Notes: a model not told the origin generated them from the letters alone. Shown: positions 1 to 9,202, counted from the first letter of the stretch. The stretch: DNA of 64,000 nt from Nostoc edaphicum CCNP1411 (GCF_014023275.1 NZ_CP054698.1:744001-808000), one strand, 5' to 3'. Made by a program: numbers and translations.

Positions 1-1178
1 TTACGCAGCTAAATTTAATAAACAGCATTACCTTTATTTTTAATTTTGCGTTCCCATTTAATAATAAGACCTCCTTCATTTAACAATTTATTTAACAACT
101 CTTCTAGCTGTGATACTGACTCGAACAATCTATGAGCTATATATTCTTTTGCTGAATGCCAAACCAATTCAATCAAATTATAATCTGGACTATAAGGTGG
201 TAGAAATTCCAGGATAATATTTGGCATTTCTGCCTTGATACGAACTAAAATATCTTTTCTTTTATGGAAGCTGGCATTATCTAAGATAATCACTATTTTC
301 GCAGAACATTTATTGAAAGTCTCAATTCTATTTCCTTGCTCTATCCATTCTTGCAATAGAAAATTATTCAAAGATTGAAGCTGCTCATAAAATACATCGG
401 CATTTCCTTTTTTAATCACAAAATTCATTCTCTTCTTGTCGTGATAACGTAACCCTCCCATAATATTTACTCTTCCTCTTCTTCTTTGACCTGTGATTTG
501 TTTCCTTGTACCTTTCTTACCCCAGTTTTTTCTTCTTATCACTCTTAAACTAAATCCACTCTCATCCCAAAACCATACCTGTAAACGCTCTGGGGCTTCC
601 TTTGTTATTCTTAAGTATTCTGACAATTTTTCTTTAAATGCCTTACGCATTTCAGGATTCTGTTTGTCCTCTAGGCTGTATTTTGCCCAAAGGTAAACGT
701 ACTTTTTTCGCTCTAATATTCTCCCAACTTGTGAACCACTTAACTTAATTCCTGTTATCTTTTCGAGGTATGTAGCTAGTCTTGCTGCTGTCCAACGACC
801 AAATTCATACCCATACTCTAGTGGCTCTTTTTCAATTATTTCTAATAATAAATCCTCATATTCTTTGGTAACTTTGCGGAAGTTCCCTTCTCTTCTTCCA
901 TCTAAAAAACTTTCTAGGTTATCTGGATCGCCGTGAACTGCCCAATATGCTACTGTTGGATATGCAATATCTAAAAACTTACTAATCTCTTGATAAGTTT
1001 TTCCATCATTCATTAATAATAAAATCAGAATCTTTTCTCTTACGTAGGGATTTTCATGCTCTTTTAGCGTTTTTAGTAGCCTTTCCTTCTGCTCTTGGGA
1101 AAGATGATTTTTTGCTGGCATAGATGGCTGATACTAAATTAATTACTTAATCTAATATTATACAATCTAGCTGCGTAA
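1..1178 (-). mobile_element. IS630-type insertion sequence
   Basis: The element holds one transposase gene on the minus strand. Its ends match as inverted repeats: bases 1-11 read TTACGCAGCTA, and bases 1168-1178 are the exact reverse complement. The element starts at the window edge, so the left target duplication cannot be seen. IS630 elements normally duplicate TA, and a TA lies inside each end (2-3 and 1176-1177), so the true boundary may be two or three bases inside the limits given. The right end sits in the signal-peptide coding part of the following DUF2808 gene. Confidence 0.85.
15..1121 (-). CDS. IS630 family transposase, single-frame
   Basis: This 368-residue protein is expected to cut and rejoin its element at TA sites. 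The N-terminal half has helix-turn-helix features (around residues 30-65, KTYQEISKFLDIAYPTV). The C-terminal half is an RNase H-like DDE domain with all three acidic residues visible: the D of FWDESGF, the D of IILDNASFHK, and the E of YSPDYNLIELVW. Many cyanobacterial IS630 copies are split into two frames, but this one is continuous, so it could be active. Its start lies about 60 bases inside the right-hand inverted repeat. Confidence 0.92.
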   Translation of the reverse strand: MPAKNHLSQEQKERLLKTLKEHENPYVREKILILLLMNDGKTYQEISKFLDIAYPTVAYWAVHGDPDNLESFLDGRREGNFRKVTKEYEDLLLEIIEKEPLEYGYEFGRWTAARLATYLEKITGIKLSGSQVGRILERKKYVYLWAKYSLEDKQNPEMRKAFKEKLSEYLRITKEAPERLQVWFWDESGFSLRVIRRKNWGKKGTRKQITGQRRRGRVNIMGGLRYHDKKRMNFVIKKGNADVFYEQLQSLNNFLLQEWIEQGNRIETFNKCSAKIVIILDNASFHKRKDILVRIKAEMPNIILEFLPPYSPDYNLIELVWHSAKEYIAHRLFESVSQLEELLNKLLNEGGLIIKWERKIKNKGNAVY

Positions 1179-1742
1179 CAGCTTACTCTATTTGTTGTCA
1201 GTACTGGACTATATTTAGTACCTCATTCGGTAGCCAATGCAGTTACCCTAAGTAATGGCGCGTTGGCGCAGCCCAACCTAGGCATCGCCTTTACCCAACC
1301 ACCGCGTTTAGTTAGTGCAAGCACTCCATACACCGATACAAGTGTTTCGGATACGACGTACTATTTCACTTTAGAAGTGCCAGCCACTGCTGGAGAGCCG
1401 TTGCAGCAGGTTACCTTTAACCAGATTCAGGGGACTGAAGATATTAAATTTAATCAGAAAGATACTTTTGCTTTTGAAGGTACACGTAATAGCCAAGGTT
1501 CAAAATTGCCACTTAAAGCTGCAAAAGGCGACAAAAAACAACAGACTTTCACAGTAATTTTTGATACTCCTGTCCAACCAGGAAAGACAGTTACTATTGG
1601 TCTACAAGCTTACCGCAATCCTTTTTATGATGGCGTCTATTTATTTGGTGTAAAAGCTTTTCCCTCTGGTGAGCAAACCGCTGGTCAATTTCTCGGCATC
1701 GGTCGCTTGCAATTTTACGCACCCACAACTACAGAGAATTAA
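1179..1742 (+). pseudogene. DUF2808 protein, 5' end removed by the IS
   Basis: From 1263 the frame encodes about 159 residues typical of the exported cyanobacterial DUF2808 family (QPPRLV near the start, a beta-rich middle, FGVKAFPSGE and GIGRLQFY near the end). The same frame stays open upstream to the IS junction at 1179. That part reads LTLFVVSTGLYLVPHSVANA, which looks like the hydrophobic core and cleavage region of a signal peptide. The initiating Met and basic n-region are missing, and the first in-frame codon on the IS side (1176-1178) is TAA. A TTG at 1263 could start a version without a signal peptide, but export would be lost. Family members are secreted proteins of unknown role. 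Confidence 0.8.
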
Positions 1743-2072
1743 TCTTATCTAACCTATTCGACGTAGAATCTGCTCTTTTAACCATTCAGGACAAGAATCA
1801 TACTTGTCCTTTACTTTTTTGAGAAAGTTTTCGCCACAGACTACATTTTCTTAAAGAGAATATCAATAAATTTTAATAGCCTCTTGTTTTTTAGCCATTT
1901 GATTCCCAACTCGACTTGTGTATACATGGTAGCTTTTTAAGGGGGGAACCAGAATCAAAATCCCCCAATTTATCGGGGGATTTAGGGGTATCTAAAATTT
2001 TTGATACTGACAAGAGGACTTTTTAAACATCCTTTACGAGACACGACACAGACGCTTACGCCAGAAAATCTC
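1743..2072. repeat. Gap with a degenerate reversed copy of the GAGGATG element
   Basis: No gene is visible. Read on the minus strand from about 2036 down to 1935, the sequence follows the interior of the element at 49142-49305: GGATGTTTAAAAAGTCCTCT, then a CCCCTAAATCCCCC palindrome, then GATTCTGGTTCCCCCC. At 1913-1932 it joins a sequence close to the terminal repeat of the 212-base element at 19093 (about 18 of 20 positions). This is probably an old mosaic of two short elements. Confidence 0.55.
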
Positions 2073-2576
2073 CTAAGCCTGCAATGCCTTAAACCACTTA
2101 TTCAAAACTGTGCTGATGGTTTTCTTGATTTGATGGTTGCGACTCCACTTTTGGAATGCCATTTCATACTCTTCACCTTTGGTTTGAAAGGTATTCCAGA
2201 CATCCAGCCCTACAGGTAATCCGCAGAATAGTAAAATATACAGCGACCAAGAAATTCCGCCACCAGCAATTAAATCAACCAGTATCAAAAAGCCATTGAA
2301 AATTGCATAATTGCCTATACGCTTCTGAAATCTTCTGATACGGTATGTGTCAAAAGCTTTTCGCTGTTGAACTTGGCCCTGTTGAACTACCCAATCACGC
2401 TCTGCTAATTTTAAAGATTCAGGTGAAATTTCTAACTCAGCAGCAATTTCTAATATCTGTTCATAAGAAAATTCTGTGTCTTTGTCATCAGCTTGACGAG
2501 CGATCGCTAAGTGCAGAATTTGCTGAACATCTTCTTGGCTATAAGAGCGGAGGCTCTTGGGTTCAAATGTCGTCAT
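2073..2576 (-). CDS. 2TM-domain membrane protein
   Basis: The protein has 167 residues when started at the ATG at 2576, which has AAGAGAAAG just upstream; the frame stays open for nine more codons without a better start. Residues 1-75 are hydrophilic and helical (SQEDVQQILHLAIARQ, then EISPESLKLAERDW), resembling the N-terminal part of proteins annotated as 2TM domain. Two hydrophobic helices follow (YAIFNGFLILVDLIAGG and SWSLYILLFCGLPVG), and the tail is basic. The fold is recognisable but the function is not known. No operon partner is evident. Confidence 0.75.
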   Translation of the reverse strand: MTTFEPKSLRSYSQEDVQQILHLAIARQADDKDTEFSYEQILEIAAELEISPESLKLAERDWVVQQGQVQQRKAFDTYRIRRFQKRIGNYAIFNGFLILVDLIAGGGISWSLYILLFCGLPVGLDVWNTFQTKGEEYEMAFQKWSRNHQIKKTISTVLNKWFKALQA

Positions 2577-2730
2577 AATTCTTTCTCTTAATATTACTTT
2601 CAATAGAAATTTGCTACCCGATAGATTTTCAGCAGCGACGCTAGTACTATTTCCATTATTCTTACATTAGCAAATCTAGATGCTGTCCTGCATTGAATGT
2701 ATTGGATTTTTAACTTTGAGTAAAAAGCTT

Positions 2731-3540
2731 CTATCCCTCGTCTACTTTTGATTGTCGATAGGCATAAATATCTTGAATAACTTGTACCCAACCGTTAGAG
2801 ACAGATTCGAGGATGCGATCGCCTTTTTCTTTTGTTGCGGTAGTCGCATCGCCAATTACTCCACTTTTACTGATATCTCGCGTCACCCAAGCCACAGGTA
2901 ACTTACCCTCCCAACTCAATAAACTACTTTCTGACTGTTCTGGTGGATATTCTGCAACAGCTTTCTCTAGCTTCACTTGTTCTGGCAAAATCGATAACAT
3001 AATGCTAGTTTCAGCGTCTCCAGCGTGCATTCCTAGCGCTGCCTCTTTCGGAGTCAATAAATCTTTAGTTATATGAGGCACGCGCCAAGTAAACAAGGGG
3101 AATACCAAAAAGTCATCATATTTAACGTGCAAATCTCGCGCCGCCATTTGCATAACTTGGGGTTGTCCGCCGTGGGAGTTCATTAACACCAGTTTTCTAA
3201 AGCCAGCCCGGTAAATACTTTCTCCCACTTCCATAATGATTGCCGTGAGAGTTGCCGTACTCAGGGTAATCGTACCGGGAAAGTGCCAGTGTTCGTTAGA
3301 TTTGCCATAATAAAGATTTGGTAAAGCATAAGCGGGAATACTGGCATCCAGCTTTTCCATTGCTTTTCCCAGCACCCCCACACCGATCGCAGCATCTACA
3401 ATCAAAGGCAAATGAGGGCCATGTTGCTCAATTGCCCCTACTGGCTGGATGATTACCACATTCTCCTTATCTGGCATTGCCTGAATATCAGTCCAGGTAA
3501 GGTAGGGAAAAAAGCGTTCTGGTGGAATGAAGCTATGCAT
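2731..3540 (-). CDS. Creatininase family amidohydrolase
   Basis: This 269-residue protein matches creatinine amidohydrolase-type enzymes, which use two metal ions to cleave amide bonds in cyclic or peptide substrates. Metal ligands are visible in order: E and H in GAIEQHGPHLPL, D in the following IVDAA, H in NSHGGQP, and E in HAGDAETS. The full family length is present. The substrate cannot be told from sequence, because the family also includes enzymes acting on riboflavin intermediates and on peptide cofactors. It stands alone: the next gene upstream is on the other strand, beyond a heptad-repeat patch. Confidence 0.87.
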   Translation of the reverse strand: MHSFIPPERFFPYLTWTDIQAMPDKENVVIIQPVGAIEQHGPHLPLIVDAAIGVGVLGKAMEKLDASIPAYALPNLYYGKSNEHWHFPGTITLSTATLTAIIMEVGESIYRAGFRKLVLMNSHGGQPQVMQMAARDLHVKYDDFLVFPLFTWRVPHITKDLLTPKEAALGMHAGDAETSIMLSILPEQVKLEKAVAEYPPEQSESSLLSWEGKLPVAWVTRDISKSGVIGDATTATKEKGDRILESVSNGWVQVIQDIYAYRQSKVDEG

Positions 3541-3561
3541 ATTAGTTAAATTTATATTTTA

Positions 3562-3707
3562 GGGCATTGGGAATGGGGTATTGGGAATGGGGCATTGGGC
3601 ATTGGGCATTGGGCATTGGGCATGGGTTATTTATTCCCTTGTCCCTCTTATCTCCCTTGTCTCTCTTCTCCCCCATGCCCCATGCCCCATTCCCCATTCC
3701 CAATTCC
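3562..3707. repeat. Heptad repeat patch with opposed arms
   Basis: The left arm (3562-3626) is built from GGGCATT/GGGAATG heptads. The right arm (3670-3707) carries the complementary CCCCATG/CCCCATT units. A pyrimidine-rich spacer of about 45 bases lies between them. The arms could pair into a long hairpin. Relatives occur at 24749, 25719, 26577, 28341, 31269 and 52731. Confidence 0.9.
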
Positions 3708-3801
3708 TAATATAAAGACTCTCCAAACATCCAGATATTATCAAATTCAACAGAGCATAATAACGAAATACCAAGCCAAGCATTAACAAGGATGTAACTC
3801 A

Positions 3802-4518
3802 ATGGTTGAAGAAAATGGATCGATTCGTACCCTATCGGTTGATATTGGCGGTAGTGGCGTTAAGGCAATGGTTTTGGATATTACGGGGCATCCTGTAACG
3901 GAAAGGGCACGTTTAGATACACCCCAACCTGCTACACCGGAGGTTGTAATTAATGCAATTGTTGTGTTGGCGGCGGCTCAAGGTGAATTTCATCGCGTTT
4001 CGGTCGGTTTTCCTGGTGTGGTGCGGTGTGGAGTCACAGAAACAGCGGTAAACTTACATCCAGATTGGATCGGATTTGATTTGGAAACAGCATTATTAAA
4101 ACATTTAAACAAGCCTGTGCGGGTGATTAATGATGCAGATATGCAGGGGTTTGGTGCGATCGCAGGTAAAGGTCTAGAAATGGTGATTACTCTGGGTACG
4201 GGGTTTGGTTCGGCTTTATTTATAGATGGTAAGCTGGTGCCGAATATGGAAATGGGGCATCATCCGTTTCGCAAAGGAGAGACTTTCGAGCAGCAGTTGG
4301 GGCGTGCAGAGTTAGAAAAAATTGGTGATAAAAGATGGAATAGGCGTTTAGAAAAAGCGATCGCATCCTTGCAACATCTGTTCAATTATGATTACCTTTA
4401 CATTGGCGGCGGTGAAGCTGTGAGAGTGAATTTACAGCTACCGTTAAATGTCAAACTCATCCCCAATATCACTGGTTTATTAGGTGGTATTGCTTTGTGG
4501 CGAGATGAGAAAAGGTAA
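3802..4518 (+). CDS. ppgK: Polyphosphate glucokinase (ROK family)
   Basis: This 238-residue ROK-fold kinase is predicted to phosphorylate glucose at the expense of polyphosphate. The N-terminal phosphate loop reads VDIGGSGVKAMVLD, a second nucleotide/phosphate motif is TLGTGFGSALF, and the catalytic Asp lies in VINDADMQGFG. The closing segment LYIGGGEAVRVN and the short length match the polyphosphate-dependent type rather than ATP glucokinases. The start at 3802 follows AAGGATG. It is a single gene, with nearly 800 non-coding bases downstream. Polyphosphate specificity is inferred from family resemblance. Confidence 0.83.
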   Translation: MVEENGSIRTLSVDIGGSGVKAMVLDITGHPVTERARLDTPQPATPEVVINAIVVLAAAQGEFHRVSVGFPGVVRCGVTETAVNLHPDWIGFDLETALLKHLNKPVRVINDADMQGFGAIAGKGLEMVITLGTGFGSALFIDGKLVPNMEMGHHPFRKGETFEQQLGRAELEKIGDKRWNRRLEKAIASLQHLFNYDYLYIGGGEAVRVNLQLPLNVKLIPNITGLLGGIALWRDEKR

Positions 4519-5342
4519 AAAGTTTTTCAGTATCCATAACTAGGCGTACTAAGCGATATCTAACGACTGGCTACGCCTACACGTATTTTTTTAAGGTGCT
4601 TCTTTTCTCAACATTTAAAAATGTTATAAAAATTAACACAAGCTAGGCAAGAGAATTGTATAAAAAAATTCAGTGCCCCTATGTAATTTTGTCGTGCAGT
4701 AGTTTAAACTCTAGTTAAAATTTAAGACCGTGCAACAATGTTGTGCGGTTTCATTATCTTGAAGCTAAAGTATGCGCTTTCCGAGAAAAATTTCCTAAAA
4801 AAGTTGATATTTAGGAATTATGCCTGAAGACTTCCAGAGTTACTGAATTCTGATTTATGAATGCTGACTTCTTCTTCAAAATAACCTCTGAGAGAGGACA
4901 ATTTTTTTGTAATTAACAATTGATTGTTGTTATCAAATGTTGCATTGATCAATGATTAAAAAACTGACTAAGTGAATGCAGCAGTATTTTTTGTGGCAGT
5001 ATAAATATGATAAAAGCAGCATCAGCATACCAAGCACCAGCATAAGACAACTAGGCAAATTTGTTTCATGACATTCCCAGATGATCATATAGTGTGTTAT
5101 TGTCTAAACCGTTGATTTAAATATCATATCTGACATATTGATGGCTGGATTAAAGATAAAAAAAGCACAAAGCTAATAATATTAGTCTGATTAAACGCAA
5201 TAGGAGGTGAGGAAACATGAGCCTGATAATATTATCTGAAAAAATTAGTACATGATTTTTTTATTTGGTCAGTATGAACTATCCCGGACAACAGCAATGT
5301 TGTTAGTTAAAAGAAATATTGCTTGAAGTAAAATGAACTACA
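4519..5342. other. Gene-free stretch with a repeat and a mini-ORF
   Basis: No ordinary gene is visible in these 824 AT-rich bases. At 4553-4581 there is a diverged copy of a 30-base repeat that also sits inside two coding genes (32091-32120 and 34357-34386). At 5202-5210 the sequence AGGAGGTGA, an almost perfect ribosome-binding site, precedes a 12-codon ORF at 5217. The rest is probably the long upstream region of the gene at 5343. Confidence 0.6.
5217..5255 (+). CDS. Possible 12-residue leader peptide
   Basis: ATG at 5217 lies seven bases after AGGAGGTGA (5202-5210), the strongest Shine-Dalgarno match noticed in the window. It opens a 12-codon ORF (MSLIILSEKIST) ending in TGA at 5253. The ORF is in the same frame as the gene at 5343 but separated from it by several in-frame stops. 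A leader peptide, or a start site whose gene has decayed, are both possible. Confidence 0.35.
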   Translation: MSLIILSEKIST

Positions 5343-5897
5343 ATGAGTGAAATTGGCCTGATGATGACGGGCGTATTAACAATAAGACAAGCATCTGGGG
5401 CCAATTTGCCACAGCAGCAATTATTTCAGATGGAAAATGACGTAAACCAGTCAAAACAGAGTCAGTTAGAGATGACTGCTCAAGTCACACCACCTGAATT
5501 CATGCAGACAGATGAGGTTTCCCAGACTTCTCCCTCAGCGATCGCACTAACAAAAGAACACATACTTAAGAAAATCGGCAAAAATAATCAGTTTCTAGCT
5601 TCTTCTAACTTAGGTCAGCCTAAGAAATATGCTCAGGCTGGAGGTAGAATTCGTGTAAAGGCTACAGGACGGTTCCAGAAGTTTAGTAGCCAACCTATGC
5701 CGACTCTTTATTTCGGTAGCTCTGGTGTTGCTGTTAGAGTCTTACAACGGCTGTTAGTGTCTAATGGTTATACCGTCAGAGTGGATGGGATTTATGGCGC
5801 ACTGACAGAGACTGCTGTCAAAGCCTTTCAAAATCAGCGGAATTTATCAACAGATGGAGTAGTTGGTCAACGAACCTGGCGGGCATTAACAATTTAG
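5343..5897 (+). CDS. Peptidoglycan-binding (PG_binding_1) protein
   Basis: The protein has 184 residues. The first 120 are low-complexity, rich in Gln, Ser and Thr, with no obvious signal peptide. Residues of about 122-183 form a typical three-helix peptidoglycan-binding module: LYFGSSGVAVRVLQRLLVSNGY, VDGIYGALTETAVKAFQ and the closing DGVVGQRTWRALT. No catalytic domain is attached, so a cell-wall anchoring or sensing role is likely. The start is uncertain because no clear ribosome-binding site precedes 5343, while a very strong one lies 130 bases upstream in front of a stop-interrupted frame. Confidence 0.8.
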   Translation: MSEIGLMMTGVLTIRQASGANLPQQQLFQMENDVNQSKQSQLEMTAQVTPPEFMQTDEVSQTSPSAIALTKEHILKKIGKNNQFLASSNLGQPKKYAQAGGRIRVKATGRFQKFSSQPMPTLYFGSSGVAVRVLQRLLVSNGYTVRVDGIYGALTETAVKAFQNQRNLSTDGVVGQRTWRALTI

Positions 5898-5965
5898 TCA
5901 TTTGTCCTTAGCCCTTAGTCCTTGGCTAATGACAAATGACAAATGACAAATGAAAAAATGACAAA

Positions 5966-8386
5966 CTATCGATACTGATGCTGCTCTAATAGCTGTTGCG
6001 CTCTTGGCTTGTAAATTAAATAGAACAAAGCCTCAATGTACCGCAATAAATCTTCCCGATTTTCCTTCGATGTAAAGTTCCAGAAGCCGTAAATCCGTGC
6101 TAATGATAACAGCTTGGTAGTGTGAATTTTCCAGGTATAAGTGCTGTAAACCCGGTCAATTCCTCGCAAAGAAATTTCATTCCAATAGTTAGGATTTTGT
6201 TCGCATTTAGTGATAAAATCCACTATTTTTGTGGCTGTTTCTTCTAAATTCGTTGGGTTAATGTAGAAACCATTAACCTTATCTTGAATAATCTCCAATG
6301 GGCCGCCAAATTGTGTAGCAAAAGTAGGTAAGCCTGAAACCATCGCCTCTAAAATTGTCAAACCAAAAGCTTCAAATAAAGCTGGTTGGACAAAAACTCC
6401 CTGATGATCGGCAATCACTCGGTAAATTTCACCAGAATCATTTTTAGTCAGGCGCACACCCAGCCAACGAATCTTTCCGTGGAGATTGTACTGATCAATT
6501 ATTTGGTAGAGTTTGATAATTTCGTCACGTTCTTCGTTGTCGCCTGATTCTTCGACGCGCAATTTACCCGCCACCAAAATTAAGTTGCAATGCTCCTGTA
6601 ATTCTTTACTTTGACCAAAGCATTCAGCTAAACCCGTGAGGTTTTTGATGTGGTCAAGACGCGCCATTGAGAAGAGAGGGCGCTTGTTAGGATCGTCGAG
6701 TTTGCCAAATATTTGCGTGGGATCTTCCAGAGTAAAGAGTATTTCTGCTAGGCGTTGGCGATCGCTCTCCACCCGGTCTTTAGTCTGGGTGTAGGGGAAG
6801 TAATTATTTTCGTTTACTCCAGGCGGCACGACATTAAATTTGGGACTAAATAATTCAATGCCATTGGTCACATGATACAACTCCGGCATAGTGAAACACT
6901 TATAAGACTCGTACTGTCCCACACTATCCGGTGTTCCGACAATTTCTTGGTAGGTGCTGCTGATCACAAAATTGGCAGCATTCATCGCAATCAAGTCAGC
7001 TGTGAATTGCAAAGAAAAATGATATTTGTCCTCTAATTCTTGCCAGTAGAGGTTACTGAACAAGTATTTAGATTTTTCCAAAGCATGGGCAACATTACAT
7101 TGGGTAACTTTCAATCGTCGCGCCAGCAAGAATGCCACTAAATTTCCATCAGTATAGTTTCCAACTATTAAGTCAGGTGTGCCGTGAAATTCTGCGCGTA
7201 GTTCTCTTTCTGAGTCAATGGCGAAAGTTTCTAGATAAGGCCAAAACTCAAACCGAGAAATCCAGTTTTGAGTCATGTTGGGATTAAATTCCCGTAAAGG
7301 TACTCGCAAAATCCAAGCGTTTTCGGTACCATAAACTTTTTCCAGTCGTTGATTGCACAAAGTACCATCACTGTTGGGAATTAAGCGGGTGAGAATAATC
7401 ACCTTTGGCTCAACATTCAATCCCTCTAAGCCAGCTAGCAAGACATCTTCTTGTAGCTGCTTCTCTAGACTCTTTGCTTGGTCAAGGACGTAAACCACCT
7501 GACCGCCGGTATCGGGACGCCCCAAAACGCCCTCTTGCCCAAACCAACCGTGAGCTGACACCAAGACGATTCTAAAAATCATCGGGATGCGAGAAATGAA
7601 AGCTTCTAGGGTTTGAGGATCGGCAGAATCAATCAATTCATCGAGAATATTTAGGGTTTCCCGCACTCGCCCTGCGGTATTACCCCAACCTGGCTCAAAA
7701 CCCATTGACTGCAATTGGAATCGGAATTGTTCGTAGGGTTCTTCTTCGGGGCGATTATTAACAAAACCGATAGCTTTTTTTACTTGCTCGGAAAGTTGCT
7801 GTTGTGATTGAATGCGATCGTTGATTAGCAGTTGCACACCGTTGTATTGGTGCAGCCGCAAGAAATTCAATAAGCTGTCCAGCAATTGTTTGGAGTCTTG
7901 AAATATTTTGCTGGATAGATAGCGGTTGAGAAATTGTACTCCCTTACCAATATTTTTGGGGTCGCGGATGACTGGGGTGTAGTCATAAAACGGGCCGAAA
8001 TCCAATTCTAGCAAGCCGCCGTCGTTAGGATGAGATTTGTCCACCAAGCGATCGCGCAAATCCAGCAAATCCTGCACCGTCATCGGCTCAATGCTCAAGT
8101 CTGATGTCAACCAATAAACTTCTTGGCTGGCAATCTTAGAACGGATAATGAAACAGAAGTTTGAGTCCTCCTGAATTATTTCCTGAGTATAGTAAATAAG
8201 TTTGCCTAACTCCGAGGAAGTATAAAAAGATTCAGGCTTCTGGGACTTAGAACAATACTCACTATACACATTGAGTATGTCGTTCCGCAGCAAGTATTTT
8301 TTATCTTGTTGGCGTAATTCACTAATAAAGGAACGTAAATCACTTCTTTCTTCACTATCTAAGACTGCTTGAAGCAATTCAGACAT
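5966..8386 (-). CDS. susA: Sucrose synthase
   Basis: Sucrose synthase interconverts sucrose plus NDP with NDP-glucose and fructose; in filamentous cyanobacteria it mainly cleaves sucrose and feeds glycogen and nitrogen-fixing cells. With the ATG at 8386 the protein has 806 residues, the length I recall for Anabaena SusA, and GGAG lies seven bases upstream of that ATG. A further in-frame ATG at 8416 would add ten residues and is less likely. Residues 1-270 are the plant-like regulatory region. The GT-B catalytic part contains LVSAHGWFGQEGVLGRPDTGGQVVYVLD, the C-terminal nucleotide-sugar lobe and the E-x7-E motif EAFGLTILEAM. Confidence 0.97.
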   Translation of the reverse strand: MSELLQAVLDSEERSDLRSFISELRQQDKKYLLRNDILNVYSEYCSKSQKPESFYTSSELGKLIYYTQEIIQEDSNFCFIIRSKIASQEVYWLTSDLSIEPMTVQDLLDLRDRLVDKSHPNDGGLLELDFGPFYDYTPVIRDPKNIGKGVQFLNRYLSSKIFQDSKQLLDSLLNFLRLHQYNGVQLLINDRIQSQQQLSEQVKKAIGFVNNRPEEEPYEQFRFQLQSMGFEPGWGNTAGRVRETLNILDELIDSADPQTLEAFISRIPMIFRIVLVSAHGWFGQEGVLGRPDTGGQVVYVLDQAKSLEKQLQEDVLLAGLEGLNVEPKVIILTRLIPNSDGTLCNQRLEKVYGTENAWILRVPLREFNPNMTQNWISRFEFWPYLETFAIDSERELRAEFHGTPDLIVGNYTDGNLVAFLLARRLKVTQCNVAHALEKSKYLFSNLYWQELEDKYHFSLQFTADLIAMNAANFVISSTYQEIVGTPDSVGQYESYKCFTMPELYHVTNGIELFSPKFNVVPPGVNENNYFPYTQTKDRVESDRQRLAEILFTLEDPTQIFGKLDDPNKRPLFSMARLDHIKNLTGLAECFGQSKELQEHCNLILVAGKLRVEESGDNEERDEIIKLYQIIDQYNLHGKIRWLGVRLTKNDSGEIYRVIADHQGVFVQPALFEAFGLTILEAMVSGLPTFATQFGGPLEIIQDKVNGFYINPTNLEETATKIVDFITKCEQNPNYWNEISLRGIDRVYSTYTWKIHTTKLLSLARIYGFWNFTSKENREDLLRYIEALFYLIYKPRAQQLLEQHQYR

Positions 8387-9014
8387 GGCAACTCCACTAG
8401 ATAACGATGTTTGCATTGTTAACTTTCAAGGTAAGACAAATAATTCTCTACCTTTTCTTAAACAAGATATAAACATGAAATAACACAGATAAATTATATT
8501 TATCTGTGTACCTACAAGTATAGACTTTTCAGCAGGCACTTAAATCATGTTCTACTTTACTTAAAGTATCTATGACTCAGTATTTTTGGATCTAACTAAA
8601 GGAATACAATTGTTATTTCTTTTGATAGATGTTAGTAAATAACTGCATAATAATATTTTGGGCGCAATCTATCATGCCCTCAAATTCTTGATTAAACTTG
8701 ATTATATCAACAATTTACATCTATCTGATTATCAGCACACCGATAAGGTCAATATTTATCTCTCAAGCTCGGTAAGACTTGTAAATCAATACTTATTTTA
8801 TTTTTTTAAAATGTTAACATTCCTGTACTTATAGGACTAGTTTTTAATTTTTGAAATACACGTAGGGTATGTTAGCGCAGAAAATACGGCAGCAAAAGCT
8901 TAAAATAGTTCGTTACGCTCCGCGAATTAAAATCAATTTTTGTTCAGAGATAGACTAATCTGGATTTGCCCTAGTTATAATTTCAGCAAGGTTGTTTAAA
9001 TCTGGTTGATTTAT
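8387..9014. other. susA upstream region, no gene seen
   Basis: These 628 AT-rich bases lie upstream of susA on its minus strand and presumably carry its promoter. I see no convincing ORF, RNA gene or strong hairpin. The AT content and lack of coding frame on either strand suggest regulatory sequence only. Confidence 0.5.
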
Positions 9015-9131
9015 ATGGCTACCAATACACATAAGTTAACAACTTCCGATCACAGTATAGGCAACATTCTGATTATCTCTTTGCTTGCTTTCTGTGGGCT
9101 GACTGTTATCATTCTTCTAGGCATTTTCTAA
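9015..9131 (+). CDS. Small single-span membrane protein candidate
   Basis: The ORF begins at ATG 9015 and encodes 38 residues. A polar N-terminus (ATNTHKLTTSDHSIGN) is followed by a single hydrophobic helix (ILIISLLAFCGLTVIILLG) and the stop. This arrangement is typical of small cyanobacterial membrane proteins, but I do not recognise the family. The ribosome-binding site is weak. A strong hairpin at 9174-9202 follows 40 bases downstream and could terminate it. The function is unknown. Confidence 0.4.
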   Translation: MATNTHKLTTSDHSIGNILIISLLAFCGLTVIILLGIF

Positions 9132-9173
9132 CAGTTAAATGTGTGTTCAAAAACTTCTGATGCTCATGTTAAA

Positions 9174-9202
9174 ATTCCCGACTTTTCCAAAAAGTCGGGA
9201 AT
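9174..9202. terminator. Perfect hairpin after the small membrane ORF
   Basis: ATTCCCGACTTTT and AAAAGTCGGGAAT form an arm pair around a short loop. There is no long T run, and similar CCCGACTT hairpins are common as dispersed repeats in Nostoc (compare 52895-52917), so it may be a repeat acting as a terminator. Confidence 0.45.

Noticed and set aside
2600..2791. 63-codon minus-strand frame between the 2TM and creatininase genes
   Set aside because: It overlaps the creatininase gene, has no ribosome-binding site and no family features.
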